Source: Litorilituus lipolyticus (lineage in GTDB: Bacteria > Pseudomonadota > Gammaproteobacteria > Enterobacterales > Alteromonadaceae). From it: a stretch of 64,000 bases of DNA. Position 1 is the first letter of the stretch. Every line of letters starts with the position of its first letter. Of the stretch, positions 44,626 to 54,801 are shown piece by piece. The translations under genes were made by a program, and so were the position numbers. The notes under the pieces were generated by a model. That model saw only the letters and a program-made list of their open reading frames with translations. It ran no database searches and was not told where the DNA came from. The stretch is from the NCBI RefSeq assembly GCF_006439335.1, contig NZ_SAWY01000013.1:49909-113908 (forward strand), written 5' to 3'.

Positions 44626-45636
44626 ATGATAAACCACCAACTCCCGTTAATTGATCTGCATAGACACCTAGACGGTAACATCCGCCCAGAAACTATCTGG
44701 CAACTAGCTCAACAAAACGAAATTTCTTTGCCAGAAACTAATTTCTCTGATTTTTTACCCTACACTCAAGTTCAAGGCAGTGAGGCGAATTTAGTAGAGT
44801 TTCTAAAAAAATTAGACTGGGGAGTCAATGTGCTCTCCTCTTTGGATGACGTTGTAAGAGTCGCCTATGAAAATGTTGAAGACGCCCATTTAGCCAATAT
44901 TCAGTATTGTGAATTACGCTTCTCACCATTTTATATGGCCATGGCACATAACTTACCATTAGACGGCGTAATCGAAGCGGTAATTGAAGGTGTACGTATA
45001 GGCCAACAAAAATTTAAGACCAAAGTTAACCTTATTGGTATTTTAAGTCGTACATTCGGAGTAGAAAAAACCCTGACAGAATTAGAAGCCTTACTACGCC
45101 ATAAAACTCACTTGGTGGCTATCGATTTAGCAGGTGATGAATATAACTTCCCTGGACATCTTTTTGAGTCTCATTTTACTAAAGTGCGTGATGCTGGATT
45201 ACAAGTAACCATACATGCAGGTGAAGCAGCGGGGCCTGAAAGTGTTTGGCATGCCATTGAAAAGTTAGGTGCCTCACGTATTGGTCATGGTGTTGCCTGC
45301 ATGCACGATGAAAAGCTTATGGATTTTATGAAAGTACATCACATTGGCATTGAGTCTTGTTTAACTTCAAACTTTCAAACCGGCACCGTTAAAGATATCT
45401 CAAACCACCCCGTCAAAACATTTTTAGACAAGGGGTTATATGTTTGCTTAAACACGGACGATCCTGCTGTAGAAAATATTGAATTACCTTTTGAATATCA
45501 TTTAGCAAGCGAAATTGTTGGCTTATCATCAGAGCAAATCACTCAATTACAGTTAAATGCATTACAAATGAGCTTTATTAGTGACAGTGAAAAACAAAAG
45601 CTGTTAAACGACCATAAAGCTAACTTATTAGTTTAA
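44626..45636 (+). CDS. add: Adenosine deaminase
   Basis: A 336-residue zinc enzyme converting (deoxy)adenosine to (deoxy)inosine in purine salvage. Zinc and catalytic residues are in DLHRHLDGN near 10-18 (HxH), TIHAGEA near 198-204 (His, catalytic Glu region), SRIGHGVAC near 221-229 and CLNTDDPAV near 280-288. Length matches E. coli Add (333). It leads to deoD, which splits the product, with a small XapX gene between. A promoter and hairpin lie upstream. No RutR-like palindrome was found in its own upstream region, so its control may be separate. Confidence 0.96.
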   Translation: MINHQLPLIDLHRHLDGNIRPETIWQLAQQNEISLPETNFSDFLPYTQVQGSEANLVEFLKKLDWGVNVLSSLDDVVRVAYENVEDAHLANIQYCELRFSPFYMAMAHNLPLDGVIEAVIEGVRIGQQKFKTKVNLIGILSRTFGVEKTLTELEALLRHKTHLVAIDLAGDEYNFPGHLFESHFTKVRDAGLQVTIHAGEAAGPESVWHAIEKLGASRIGHGVACMHDEKLMDFMKVHHIGIESCLTSNFQTGTVKDISNHPVKTFLDKGLYVCLNTDDPAVENIELPFEYHLASEIVGLSSEQITQLQLNALQMSFISDSEKQKLLNDHKANLLV

Positions 45637-45675
45637 ATACAAAACTTCAACTCAAAGCAACAAAAAGGAGAAAAT

Positions 45676-45846
45676 ATGGTTGAAATTTTAGCAGCCTTCG
45701 GTACAGGTATTTTAGTCGGTGTAATTTTTTCATTACTCAAATTACCTTTACCTGCACCACCTGTTTTATCGGGTATTGTCGGTATCTTTGGTATTTACCT
45801 TGGTGGCACAGCTTATCACTGGATCCTTGAACGATTCTTTAGTTAG
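45676..45846 (+). CDS. XapX-family small membrane protein
   Basis: A 56-residue protein with two hydrophobic helices (about 4-22 and 32-46) around a proline-rich turn LKLPLPAPPVLSGIVGIFGIYLGG, which is the XapX domain (TIGR03510-type). The name comes from a gene near xanthosine phosphorylase in other bacteria, and here too it lies between purine nucleoside genes, add and deoD. AAGGAG at 45665-45670 precedes ATG 45676 at six bases. It is too short for many gene finders. Function is unknown; membrane location is predicted from the sequence. Confidence 0.87.
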   Translation: MVEILAAFGTGILVGVIFSLLKLPLPAPPVLSGIVGIFGIYLGGTAYHWILERFFS

Positions 45847-46000
45847 CATTATCATTAGCACTCTTCAATTATGACGTTGCAAAACCGAAAATGAAGAAAA
45901 CTTAAAATACAATCTTTCAGTAAAAAACCCTTGATAGCAGTTTGATCAGTTCAGATCTGGCTTGAAACTTACTGAGTTAAACTTAAAAAGGATAACTCTT

Positions 46001-46705
46001 ATGTCAACTCCTCATATTTCAGCACAACCTGGTGATTTCGCCGAAACAGTATTAATGCCAGGTGATCCTCTTAGAGCCAAATTCATTGCAGAAAACTTTC
46101 TTGATGACGCAAAATGTGTGACAAGCGTGCGCAACATGTTTGGTTATACCGGTACTTATAAAGGAAAACGTATTTCAGTAATGGGATCAGGCATGGGTGT
46201 GCCTAGCGTATCTATATACGCTACTGAACTATACAAAGATTACGGTGTAGAAAATATCATTAGAATTGGCTCTTGTGGCGCAGTTCGTGACGATATAAAC
46301 ATCCGTGACATAGTTATTGGTATGGCGGCAAGTACTGATTCAAATGTTAACCGCCAACGATTTAATGGTGTTGATTTTGCTGCCTGTGCAGATTTCTCTT
46401 TATTAAAAAGCGTGGTAGATACTGCCGAAAAAACGGGGAAAGAAGTCCGTGTAGGTAATATTTTTACTGCTGATTTATTTTACACACCACAACCTGAAAT
46501 GTTCGCCACTATGGAGAAATACGGCATATTAGCAGTAGAAATGGAAGCTGCAGGTTTATATGGTGTTGCTGCTGAATACGGCAAAAAAGCATTAACGGTA
46601 TTAACGGTGAGCGATCATATTAAAACAGGTGAGCAAACTACGGCCGATGAACGTGAAACCACATTCAAAGATATGATGGAACTAACTTTAGAAAGTATTC
46701 TGTAA
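46001..46705 (+). CDS. deoD: Purine nucleoside phosphorylase (DeoD type)
   Basis: A 234-residue hexameric-type purine nucleoside phosphorylase that cleaves (deoxy)inosine, guanosine and adenosine with phosphate to the base and (deoxy)ribose-1-phosphate. Motifs: [20 protein letters not shown] at the N-terminus, [16 protein letters not shown] (phosphate site), [12 protein letters not shown], and [10 protein letters not shown] with VSDHI near the C-terminus. I chose ATG 46001 (AAGGA at 45988-45992); an in-frame TTG at 45962 would add 13 residues without family support. It follows add and the XapX gene. Ribose-1-phosphate from this step goes to DeoB, encoded 2.5 kb away. Confidence 0.96.
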   Translation: MSTPHISAQPGDFAETVLMPGDPLRAKFIAENFLDDAKCVTSVRNMFGYTGTYKGKRISVMGSGMGVPSVSIYATELYKDYGVENIIRIGSCGAVRDDINIRDIVIGMAASTDSNVNRQRFNGVDFAACADFSLLKSVVDTAEKTGKEVRVGNIFTADLFYTPQPEMFATMEKYGILAVEMEAAGLYGVAAEYGKKALTVLTVSDHIKTGEQTTADERETTFKDMMELTLESIL

Positions 46706-46728
46706 TATCCGCCATATTAATAATAACA

Positions 46729-46759
46729 AAAAAAGGGCTAACATCTGTTAGCCCTTTTT
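46729..46759. terminator. Bidirectional terminator, deoD / TonB receptor
   Basis: Long stem AAAAAGGGCTAACA / TGTTAGCCCTTTTT between two convergent genes, with A-run and T-run at the ends, so it can work in both directions. Confidence 0.9.
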
Positions 46760-46777
46760 AGTGTTATCTCGTGCAGA

Positions 46778-49081
46778 TTAGAAGAAGGAGACTTTAAACT
46801 CTGCGCCATAAAAGCGCTCTTCATTAACCATGCCTGAATTGTTATTGAAATCAACGCCACCAATGATTACTTGCTCATCAGTTAAGTTACGGACAAAAGC
46901 AGATACTTCATACTCATTGTCGCCTATAATCCAGTTATAGCCAGTACGTGCACCAAGTTCAACTAAAGACTCACCTTCAAATTCCTTTGCTCGATATAAA
47001 AAGAAATCCACTTCACTACGATAAGTCAAATCAGAATGGATAAAGAACTCTCCATCACCAATTTCCTTCGCGTAACTTAAAGTTAAATTAGATATCCACT
47101 CAGGTGAGTTAGGCAAGCTGTTGCCATCAATATAAGCCATAGTGATTGGGCCAAATCCACCAGGTACTTGGAAAGTAGGATCTGTTACCGTACACGTACC
47201 TGAACCACAAGCAGCCACAGCCAAGCCTGGCTGATCTATTTCTGTTTTGTTATAGCTGATATTGAACGTAGCAATAATGTTTTCAGAAACTATAAACTCA
47301 GAATCTAGTTCAATACCGTAACCTGTTGTGGTATCAGCATTTAATAAAGTATTTGAATTTGCATTTCCACCAACAGCAGTTAGTTGTTGGTTATCCATAT
47401 TAAAGTAATAAACTGAAGCATTTAAACGACCTGAACCATCTAAAATGTCTGATTTAATACCCGTTTCATATGAAGTAATTGTCTCAGAATCAGCAACACT
47501 GACATTTTGATCATACAACACTCGCCCCTGAACACTAGGCGCTCTAAAGCTATTAGCGATTCTCGCATACCAATTCATATCCGGTGTTATTTTGTAATTA
47601 CTACTAATATCCCAACTCACATGACTATCGCTTGGGTTCACTGACTGAGTAAAATTACCGCCATCAGGCCCAGGAATAAATGGGTGGTCGATAAGCTCAG
47701 CTGTAAACTCTTTCTCATCGTCCGAATAACGAAGACCTACTGTGACAGAGAAATCATCAGTTACGTCATAATCTACTGAACCAAAAATGGCCCATGCAGT
47801 AGTATCTTGAAACTGAGTAGATTCACCATTTTGCGCACCATGAGCAGGGTCTGACGGTGTAGAATTCGCATCACGGGTATAAAAATCATACGTATTAATA
47901 GTCAGCTCTTCACTGAAGTAAAAAAGTCCAACTTGATAGTTCAAATTGCCAGTGAAATTAGATGCTAAACGTAATTCTTGAGTGAATTGCTCGTGATCAG
48001 GAATTTCATCCGCCGTTTGTGCGCCCCACCAAACAGCATTAGGATCACCAGCAGGTGGAAAGCCATTGTAACCACCATCAACATCGGCACGTGAATATAT
48101 TTCTGCACTCTCCCAAGCGGTAATCGATGTTAATGTATGTTGGCTAAAGTCCCACTCTAATTTTAAGCTACTTCCTTGTGTTTCGACTTGTTGAGTAGCA
48201 AATTGGCCTGCATCTTGGTACACCACATCAGACTTAAAACCACTGCGAATTTTATTAGTTCCTGGTGTAGCAATATTAGGATGGAAGATAATTGGAGAAC
48301 CATCTAAATCCCTGAAATGATAATTAAATAAAGCCGTAAAATCATTGCCTTCATATAAAAATTGGATACGAGCAGCGTTCTCTTCATACCCCCCTAATTG
48401 GTCAGCCTGTTCAAAACCAACCGCTCTATTATCGATATAGTCATCTTTTGACTGATGTAACCCTGAAACGCGTACCGATAAGTTATCAGTTAATCCACCA
48501 CCAAAGGCTGCTGAACTATCTATTGCGCCACGACTACCATATGAAATTGCCACGTATCCATCAAAAATTTGAGAAGGTTTCACTGAATCAAACTTAACAA
48601 GACCAGCGGGTGTGTTTCTTCCAAACAGTGTACCCTGGGGACCTCGAAGTACTTCTACACGTTCAACATCAAATACAGGAAACCCCTTCAGAATAGGGTT
48701 TTCTTGTACAACATCATCAACAACATACGATACTGGTTGAGAGGCATTTAAATCAAAGTCAGTATTACCTAAACCACGAATATAAAAACGTGGAAAGCTT
48801 CGTCCAAAAGAAGACTCCACAGCAAGACTTGGAATTCGTGCACTCATAAAACGAATATCCATACCCGCAGAACTGTACACATCAAGGTTTTCTCCTTGCA
48901 AAGCCGAAACGGATACAGGAACTTCCTGCACATTTTCAACACGCTTACGAGCAGTAACTTCGATAACCTCCAGTTTAGTTTTATCCGCTTCTTCAGCGAC
49001 AGAAACCGCTGAAAAACTAGCCGAGCCTAAAATGGCAGTACTGACACACAAAGAAAGAGAAGTTCTCTTAAAAGAATTCAT
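46778..49081 (-). CDS. TonB-dependent outer-membrane receptor (nucleoside locus)
   Basis: A 767-residue TonB-dependent receptor with a signal peptide (cleavage near VSVAEE). A TonB-box-like stretch (LEVIEVTARKR) is followed by the plug domain (VQEVPVSVSALQGENL; VERVEVLRGPQGTLFGRNTPAGLVKF near 118-145). The beta barrel follows and ends in FYGAEFKVSFF, a typical last strand with terminal Phe. It lies 74 bp downstream of deoB on the same strand, so it is probably co-transcribed with a nucleoside catabolic gene. That makes import of nucleosides or nucleotides a reasonable idea; TonB transporters of other substrates cannot be told apart by sequence. Confidence 0.92.
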   Translation of the reverse strand: MNSFKRTSLSLCVSTAILGSASFSAVSVAEEADKTKLEVIEVTARKRVENVQEVPVSVSALQGENLDVYSSAGMDIRFMSARIPSLAVESSFGRSFPRFYIRGLGNTDFDLNASQPVSYVVDDVVQENPILKGFPVFDVERVEVLRGPQGTLFGRNTPAGLVKFDSVKPSQIFDGYVAISYGSRGAIDSSAAFGGGLTDNLSVRVSGLHQSKDDYIDNRAVGFEQADQLGGYEENAARIQFLYEGNDFTALFNYHFRDLDGSPIIFHPNIATPGTNKIRSGFKSDVVYQDAGQFATQQVETQGSSLKLEWDFSQHTLTSITAWESAEIYSRADVDGGYNGFPPAGDPNAVWWGAQTADEIPDHEQFTQELRLASNFTGNLNYQVGLFYFSEELTINTYDFYTRDANSTPSDPAHGAQNGESTQFQDTTAWAIFGSVDYDVTDDFSVTVGLRYSDDEKEFTAELIDHPFIPGPDGGNFTQSVNPSDSHVSWDISSNYKITPDMNWYARIANSFRAPSVQGRVLYDQNVSVADSETITSYETGIKSDILDGSGRLNASVYYFNMDNQQLTAVGGNANSNTLLNADTTTGYGIELDSEFIVSENIIATFNISYNKTEIDQPGLAVAACGSGTCTVTDPTFQVPGGFGPITMAYIDGNSLPNSPEWISNLTLSYAKEIGDGEFFIHSDLTYRSEVDFFLYRAKEFEGESLVELGARTGYNWIIGDNEYEVSAFVRNLTDEQVIIGGVDFNNNSGMVNEERFYGAEFKVSFF

Positions 49082-49155
49082 TTTTATTCCCCAAACATCA
49101 TTAAAATTAAAGGTTTACCGTTCTTACGACGATTAACAAACCTTTTGAGTATAAG

Positions 49156-50373
49156 TTAAGATTTGAAATTTAGCTGTTTTAAGAAACTTTTTCCGTAATT
49201 CATCGGCTCAACATCAAACAATTCAGCAATGGTTTGCCCTAAATCTGCAAATGTTGCTCGCTCACCTAAGTCGATAGAACTTATGTTTTGATGATAGGCG
49301 ATGACTGGTACATATTCACGGGTGTGATCGGTACCAGGCCATGTCGGGTCACAACCATGATCTGCAGTTAACAACAATAAATCATCTTCATTCATTGCCT
49401 GCATTAACTCAGGTATTCTGGCATCGAATGCTTCAAGTTCTTGAGCATAACCAACCGCATTTCGCCTATGACCAAAGTCTTGGTCAAAGTTAACTAAATT
49501 AGTAAAGATTAAACTATTATCTTGTGCGCTTTCGATATGTGAAATAGTCGCATCTAACAAGGCATCTAACCCTGTTGCTTTTGTTTTTTCATTAATGCCT
49601 TGATGAGCAAATATATCAGCAATTTTGCCCACACTGATCACATGTGTACCTTTAGCAGAAATTTTATCTAGCACGGTAGGTTCAGGCGGTAAAACAGAAT
49701 AATCTCTGCGATTACCTGTTCTGGTAAAGTTTTCAGCGCTGTCACCAATAAACGGGCGTGCAATAACACGTCCTATATTTAGCTCATCAAGCAAGCTTCT
49801 AACCTGCTCGCAGTATTGATAAAGCTTATCTAAACCAAAATGTTCTTCGTGAGCTGCAATTTGGAAGACACTATCTGCTGAGGTATAACAAATAGGCAAC
49901 CCTGTTCTAATATGCTCTTCGCCAAGACGCGATAAAATTTCTGTCCCCGAAGCATGACAGTTTCCTAGCATGCCTGAAAAACCCGACTTTTGGTTAATGG
50001 TTGCGATGAGATCACTAGGAAAAGCATTTTCCTTATCTGTAAAATATCCCCAATCAAAAAGCACTGGCACCCCAGCCATTTCCCAATGACCACTAGGTGT
50101 ATCTTTACCTGTACTAATTTCCTGAGCATAACCATAAGCCCCTTGTTTTATTGGGTGTGGCTCATATGGAAAACTTTGTTTACCTGCATTTTCACAAGCT
50201 TTAACCACACCTAAAGCGGATAAGTTTGGTAAAGAAAGCTTTTTGCCTGTTTCCTCAAAATATGCTGTCGCAAGATTTGCCAAGGTATTTGCCCCTACAT
50301 CACCAAAGCTTTCTGCGTCGGGTGAAAAGCCAATACCAAAACTGTCTATTACAATAACAATTGCTCGCGCCAT
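49156..50373 (-). CDS. deoB: Phosphopentomutase
   Basis: A 405-residue metal-dependent mutase converting (deoxy)ribose-1-phosphate to the 5-phosphate. It has the alkaline-phosphatase-type metal sites: [13 protein letters not shown] near 8-20, [16 protein letters not shown] near 88-103 (catalytic Thr) and [24 protein letters not shown] near 335-358, as in E. coli DeoB (407 residues). It is divergent from udk-nupC-deoC; a RutR-like palindrome sits between. Its product feeds DeoC, encoded in the divergent operon. The TonB receptor gene follows downstream. Confidence 0.96.
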   Translation of the reverse strand: MARAIVIVIDSFGIGFSPDAESFGDVGANTLANLATAYFEETGKKLSLPNLSALGVVKACENAGKQSFPYEPHPIKQGAYGYAQEISTGKDTPSGHWEMAGVPVLFDWGYFTDKENAFPSDLIATINQKSGFSGMLGNCHASGTEILSRLGEEHIRTGLPICYTSADSVFQIAAHEEHFGLDKLYQYCEQVRSLLDELNIGRVIARPFIGDSAENFTRTGNRRDYSVLPPEPTVLDKISAKGTHVISVGKIADIFAHQGINEKTKATGLDALLDATISHIESAQDNSLIFTNLVNFDQDFGHRRNAVGYAQELEAFDARIPELMQAMNEDDLLLLTADHGCDPTWPGTDHTREYVPVIAYHQNISSIDLGERATFADLGQTIAELFDVEPMNYGKSFLKQLNFKS

Positions 50374-50423
50374 GCTAATTCCTATATTTTTTGATCTAAT
50401 GAATCAAATTATCGATAAAAAAT

Positions 50424-50439
50424 ATGACCAACTGGTCAA
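50424..50439. promoter_or_regulatory. RutR-like operator (deoB / udk-nupC-deoC)
   Basis: ATGACCAACTGGTCAA matches TTGACCANNTGGTCAA at 13 of 14 fixed positions. It lies in the divergent region, 51 bp from deoB and about 220 bp from udk. Confidence 0.8.
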
Positions 50440-50659
50440 GATGTGTTAATTTAACACCTTTTAAAATATGGGTAAATAATCTATTTATTTTCTTACAAAG
50501 ACTTAACTTGAGCTTTTATAGATTAAAAATCATTATTCCCTTTATTATTCATTAATTTACTCATAAACTTTTATTTTTAACTATGAGACTTATAACCTTA
50601 AGCATAGCTAAAAATATTATGTACGAATGTAGCGCTACCACATAGGTATTTTGGAACTG

Positions 50660-51301
50660 ATGAAACCAACAATAATTGCAATAGCTGGCCCTTCAGCCTC
50701 AGGGAAGACTCTTTTTGCCCAAACCATTCATGACGAACTTGTTGATGAACTTGGTGAAAATGGTATTTCTATTTTATATGAAGATGCCTATTACCGAGAT
50801 CAATCTCACTTGACCATGGCTGAGCGAGAACAAACTAATTACGATCACCCTGACGCCTTTGAACACCAACTATTAAATAAGCATTTAAGCAGCTTAGTTA
50901 ATAATGAAACGATTAATAGTCCTGTTTATTGCTATAAAACACATACTCGCACTAATGAGACACGCGAATTTACGCCAACTAAAATTATTTTAGTTGAAGG
51001 GATTTTATTACTGTCTAATATCGAGCTTAGAGACAGATTTGATATCAAAGTCTATATGGATACTCCTTTAGATATTTGCTTAATTCGACGTATCAAACGT
51101 GATCTTATTGAGAGAAGTCGTAGTGTCGAATCAGTAACCAATCAATACCTTGAAACCGTTAGACCAATGTACTATCAATTTATTGAACCTTCAAAAGCTT
51201 GGGCTGATATTGTCATTACACGCGGAGGAAAAAACCGCATGGCAATTGAAGTACTTAAAGCAAAAATTCGTCAACTATCAAAATTACCGCCACAACACTA
51301 A
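50660..51301 (+). CDS. udk: Uridine kinase
   Basis: A 213-residue P-loop kinase that phosphorylates uridine and cytidine to their 5'-monophosphates. The P-loop is IAGPSASGKTLFAQT near 7-21; next come YEDAYYRDQSHLTMAEREQTNYDHPDAFEHQLL (substrate-binding DxYYRD and NYDHP) and EGILLLSNIELRDRFDIKVYMDTPLDICLIRRIKRD. Typical length is 213 for E. coli Udk. The start is most likely ATG 50660; a TTG nine bases earlier would add three residues. It is the first gene of the udk-nupC-deoC operon, downstream of a RutR-like site. Confidence 0.95.
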   Translation: MKPTIIAIAGPSASGKTLFAQTIHDELVDELGENGISILYEDAYYRDQSHLTMAEREQTNYDHPDAFEHQLLNKHLSSLVNNETINSPVYCYKTHTRTNETREFTPTKIILVEGILLLSNIELRDRFDIKVYMDTPLDICLIRRIKRDLIERSRSVESVTNQYLETVRPMYYQFIEPSKAWADIVITRGGKNRMAIEVLKAKIRQLSKLPPQH

Positions 51302-51316
51302 TAATAAGAGGTATTT

Positions 51317-52561
51317 ATGGAGTTATCAGCACTACGAGGTGTATTGGGGATTGTTATTCTACTGGCTATAGCCTGGTGGTTATCAAGCAGCAGAAAGTCT
51401 ATTAATTTTCGCACTGTTGCCCTAGCCTTTTCATTGCAAGTTTTATTGGGTGCCTTTGTACTTTATGTTCCCTTTGGTAAAGACGTTCTCGCCTCTATGA
51501 CCAATGGCGTACAAAGTGTTATTGACAGTGCCAAAGTTGGCATTAACTTTTTGTTTGGTGGTTTAGGCACCGATGCTATGTTCAGTAATGGCGTTGGCTT
51601 TGTCTTTGCCGTGCGCGTATTACCAAATATTATATTCTTCTCTTCATTGATTGCTGTACTTTACTACCTCGGCATTATGCAATGGGTCATCAAAATCATT
51701 GGCGGAGGCTTACAAAAACTATTAAAAACCAGTCGCCCAGAATCACTCTCTGCTACGGCCAATATTTTTGTCGGTCAAACAGAAGCGCCACTCATCGTAA
51801 GACCTTACATCGCTAAAATGACGCAGTCTGAATTATTTGCCATTATGGTTGGTGGTTTAGCTTCGGTAGCCGGTTCCATTTTAGCGGGCTATGCTGGCCT
51901 GGGTATTGAATTAAAATACCTTATTGCCGCTTCATTTATGGCAGCTCCTGGTGGCTTGCTTATGGCTAAAATTATCTACCCTGAAACTCAAGCAAATGAA
52001 ATCGTCAATGAAACCGTTGATTACAACAGTGACGATGATAAACCAACGAATGTGATTGATGCTGCCGCCTCTGGCGCAGCATCAGGCTTAAAACTCGCTG
52101 TTAATGTAGGGGCAATGTTACTAGCTTTTATCGCACTTATTGCCTTGTTAAACACAATAGTGGGTGGTATTTCCGGTTTATTAGGTTTTGAAGATATCAC
52201 CATTGAATTATTACTCGGTTACTTTTTTGCGCCTCTTGCTTTCATTGTTGGAGTTCCCAGTCATGAAATGCTACAAGCAGGTAGCTTTATAGGCCAAAAA
52301 ATTGTAGTTAACGAATTTTTTGCTTACGTAAACTTTGTAGAAATAAAAGACAGTTTGTCTGCACCAACACAGGCAATTATCACCTTTGCTTTATGTGGCT
52401 TTGCCAATTTATCTTCTATCGCTATTTTGTTAGGTGGCATAGGCTCTATGGCGCCAAGCAGACGTCATGATATTGCAAGATTAGGCATGAAAGCCATGAT
52501 TGCAGCAACATTAGCGAATTTAATGAGCGCGGCAATTGCCGGCGTATTTATTTCATTATAG
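51317..52561 (+). CDS. nupC: Concentrative nucleoside transporter (NupC/CNT family)
   Basis: A 414-residue inner-membrane nucleoside symporter with about ten hydrophobic segments. Family blocks are [31 protein letters not shown] near 95-125, the [17 protein letters not shown] motif near 150-166, [26 protein letters not shown] and the C-terminal [28 protein letters not shown]. These are the CNT substrate- and sodium/proton-binding regions. It is 15 bp after udk and 8 bp before deoC, a tight operon. It brings nucleosides from the periplasm to the salvage enzymes encoded alongside. Confidence 0.95.
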   Translation: MELSALRGVLGIVILLAIAWWLSSSRKSINFRTVALAFSLQVLLGAFVLYVPFGKDVLASMTNGVQSVIDSAKVGINFLFGGLGTDAMFSNGVGFVFAVRVLPNIIFFSSLIAVLYYLGIMQWVIKIIGGGLQKLLKTSRPESLSATANIFVGQTEAPLIVRPYIAKMTQSELFAIMVGGLASVAGSILAGYAGLGIELKYLIAASFMAAPGGLLMAKIIYPETQANEIVNETVDYNSDDDKPTNVIDAAASGAASGLKLAVNVGAMLLAFIALIALLNTIVGGISGLLGFEDITIELLLGYFFAPLAFIVGVPSHEMLQAGSFIGQKIVVNEFFAYVNFVEIKDSLSAPTQAIITFALCGFANLSSIAILLGGIGSMAPSRRHDIARLGMKAMIAATLANLMSAAIAGVFISL

Positions 52562-52569
52562 GAATTTTT

Positions 52570-53343
52570 ATGACTGATATTAAAACAACAGCCCAGCGTG
52601 CTTTATCTTTAATGGATTTAACCAGCTTGACTGACAAAGAAACTAACCAAGAAATTATCACACTTTGTCAGCAAGCGAAGTCTCCTGCTGGTGAAACTGC
52701 AGCTATTTGTATTTTTCCGCGCTTTATACCGCTTGCTAAAAAGGCCTTAAAAGCACAACAAACACCTCATGTTAAAGTCGCCACTGTAACCAATTTCCCT
52801 CACGGTGGTGATGATATTGATGTCGCTTTAGCTGAAACCAAAGCAGCTGTAGCTTACGGTGCTGATGAGGTTGATTTGGTTTTTCCTTATAAAGCATTAA
52901 TGAACGGCAATGAAAATATTGGCTTTGATATGGTTAAAGTGTGCAAACATGCTTGTAATAGCTCAGCTAAACTAAAAGTCATTATAGAGTCGGGTGAATT
53001 AAAATCTGATGAGCTAATTAAAAAAGCCAGTGAAATCGCCATTAATGCAGGTGCTGACTTTATAAAAACCTCAACGGGTAAAGTGGCTGTCAATGCGACA
53101 CCGCAAGCCGCAAAAATTATGCTCGAAGTCATTAAAAACAAAAATACAGATGTGGGCTTTAAGCCAGCGGGCGGTGTTAGAAATGCAGAAGATGCGCAAG
53201 TTTATTTAGCACTTGCTGATAGTATTTTAGGAAAAGACTGGGCTGATGCTAATCATTTTCGTTTTGGCGCAAGTAGCTTATTAAACAGCCTGTTAGACAC
53301 TCTCGGTTATGAAGGTCAACAAGCTCAAGCTAATCAGTATTAG
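52570..53343 (+). CDS. deoC: Deoxyribose-phosphate aldolase
   Basis: A 257-residue class I aldolase that splits 2-deoxyribose-5-phosphate to acetaldehyde and glyceraldehyde-3-phosphate. The Schiff-base lysine is in [11 protein letters not shown] near 166-176, the second catalytic Lys in [10 protein letters not shown] near 196-205, and [15 protein letters not shown] near 97-111 holds the Asp. Length fits E. coli DeoC (259). It is 8 bp after nupC and ends 112 bp before tdk. Products enter central metabolism, so deoxyribonucleosides can be used as carbon source. Confidence 0.96.
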   Translation: MTDIKTTAQRALSLMDLTSLTDKETNQEIITLCQQAKSPAGETAAICIFPRFIPLAKKALKAQQTPHVKVATVTNFPHGGDDIDVALAETKAAVAYGADEVDLVFPYKALMNGNENIGFDMVKVCKHACNSSAKLKVIIESGELKSDELIKKASEIAINAGADFIKTSTGKVAVNATPQAAKIMLEVIKNKNTDVGFKPAGGVRNAEDAQVYLALADSILGKDWADANHFRFGASSLLNSLLDTLGYEGQQAQANQY

Positions 53344-53380
53344 GTCAAATTAGACCAAGTTTATTTTTACCATAATAATC

Positions 53381-53424
53381 GCATCAAGCTGTTTACCATA
53401 AAGCAATTTCCAACTCCTTGATGC
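53381..53424 (+). terminator. Possible long-loop hairpin after deoC
   Basis: GCATCAAG at 53381-53388 pairs with CTTGATGC at 53417-53424, followed by TATTTTCT. The 28-base loop and weak T-run make it a doubtful terminator between deoC and tdk. Confidence 0.35.
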
Positions 53425-53454
53425 TATTTTCTCTAGCATAAAAAGAACAAACAC

Positions 53455-54033
53455 ATGGCTCAATTGTATTTTTATTACTCTTCTATGAATGCCGGTAAAT
53501 CAACGCATTTACTGCAATCATCGTACAACTATCAAGAGCGCGGATTAACCACGGCAATTTATACAGCAAAAATTGATGATAGATTTGCCCAAGGCAAAGT
53601 TGCTTCTCGCTTAGGTATCGATGCCGATGCTTTTTTATTTGATGATGGAAGTAACTTATTTAACCAAATTACGGAAAAACATCAAAGCAAAAAGCTTGAT
53701 TGCGTGTTAATTGATGAAGCCCAGTTTTTATCAAAAGAACAAGTGCAACAACTTACTGATATTGTCGATATCTTGCATATACCTGTACTTGCATACGGCA
53801 TTCGCACTGACTTTTTAGGACAAACATTTTCTGGCAGTGCAGCACTTCTTGCATGGGCAGATAAACTCATTGAGCTTAAAACTATTTGTCATTGTGGCAG
53901 AAAAGCCAACTTTGTTATTCGCCGAGATGCAAACGGTAAGCCAGTAAAAGGTGGTGAGCAAGTTGAAGTAGGCGGTAATGAAAGATACGAGCCACTGTGT
54001 CGTGCGCATTTCAAACGACTCGTCTGGCAATAG
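53455..54033 (+). CDS. tdk: Thymidine kinase
   Basis: A 192-residue type II thymidine kinase. It has the P-loop [13 protein letters not shown] near 9-21, [11 protein letters not shown] near 87-97 (catalytic Glu/Asp), [12 protein letters not shown] and the lasso region [28 protein letters not shown]. The zinc-binding cysteines are in the CHCG pair and near C183 (PLCRAHF). It keeps the expected size (E. coli Tdk 205). It lies 112 bp after deoC and 46 bp before upp in the same direction. An inside-out GGTC..GACC pattern precedes it but is not the regulon operator. Confidence 0.95.
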   Translation: MAQLYFYYSSMNAGKSTHLLQSSYNYQERGLTTAIYTAKIDDRFAQGKVASRLGIDADAFLFDDGSNLFNQITEKHQSKKLDCVLIDEAQFLSKEQVQQLTDIVDILHIPVLAYGIRTDFLGQTFSGSAALLAWADKLIELKTICHCGRKANFVIRRDANGKPVKGGEQVEVGGNERYEPLCRAHFKRLVWQ

Positions 54034-54079
54034 CATTGAATTGTTCTATGCTTTAAGCAAAATTAATTAGGAATTCTTT

Positions 54080-54706
54080 ATGTCCGTTTTTGAAAGTACA
54101 CATCCGCTGGTAAAACATAAAGTCAGTTTACTGCGTCATCATGATATTTCAGTTAAAAGTTTTAGAGAGCTAACACAGGAACTATCGGTATTATTAACCG
54201 TGGAAGCAACACAACATTTTTCTTTAGTAACTAAGCCATTAACTTGTTGGTCCGGTGAAATATCTGCCCCAACACTTGCTGATAAACAGCCTACGCTAGT
54301 ACCTATTTTACGTGCTGGTTTAGGTATGCTCGAGGGTGCTTTAACTATCTTGCCTTGTGCCAAAGTCAGTGTGGTAGGCTTACAACGAAATGAAGAGAGC
54401 TTAGAGCCTGAAAGCTACTATCAGAACATTGTTAACGATATAGCTGAAAGAACAGCGATTATCATCGATCCTATGCTTGCAACAGGCGGTACGGCGTTAG
54501 CGACAATAGATTTATTAAAAGCGTCAGGTTGTCAGCATATCATAGCTGTCTTTTTAGTTGCTGCCCCTGAAGGGATAGATGCTTTGCAGTCGGCTCATTC
54601 TGATGTTGATCTGATCATTGCTACAGTTGATGAAAAGCTTAATGAACAAGGTTATATATTGCCTGGTCTTGGCGATGCGGGAGATAAAATTTTCGGCACC
54701 TTGTAG
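54080..54706 (+). CDS. upp: Uracil phosphoribosyltransferase
   Basis: A 208-residue enzyme making UMP from uracil and PRPP. The PRPP loop is IIIDPMLATGGTALATIDLLK near 127-147, with the hood VPILRAGLGMLEGAL near 74-88 and the base-binding PGLGDAGDKIFGT at the C-terminus, the UPRT signature. Same size as E. coli Upp (208). It is the last plus-strand gene of the cluster and is convergent with deoA; a strong shared terminator follows. Confidence 0.97.
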   Translation: MSVFESTHPLVKHKVSLLRHHDISVKSFRELTQELSVLLTVEATQHFSLVTKPLTCWSGEISAPTLADKQPTLVPILRAGLGMLEGALTILPCAKVSVVGLQRNEESLEPESYYQNIVNDIAERTAIIIDPMLATGGTALATIDLLKASGCQHIIAVFLVAAPEGIDALQSAHSDVDLIIATVDEKLNEQGYILPGLGDAGDKIFGTL

Positions 54707-54737
54707 TCTCATTAATTAGCAACATAAATAACTATAT

Positions 54738-54778
54738 AAAAAGCTCTAACATTGAATTCAATGTTAGAGCTTTTTTTT
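54738..54778. terminator. Bidirectional terminator, upp / deoA
   Basis: A fully palindromic AAAAAGCTCTAACATTGAA / TTCAATGTTAGAGCTTTTT stem, flanked by T- and A-runs, between convergent genes. Confidence 0.92.
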
Positions 54779-54801
54779 AAATAAACGAATAATAAATAAA
54801 G

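Noticed and set aside
45962..46000. TTG start of deoD 13 codons upstream
   Set aside because: The ATG at 46001 has AAGGA at proper distance and begins where the family begins.
53343..53358. GGTC-N6-GACC inverted repeat between deoC and tdk as a sixth RutR operator
   Set aside because: The half-sites are in the opposite order to TTGACCA..TGGTCAA and overlap the deoC stop; it does not match the operator.
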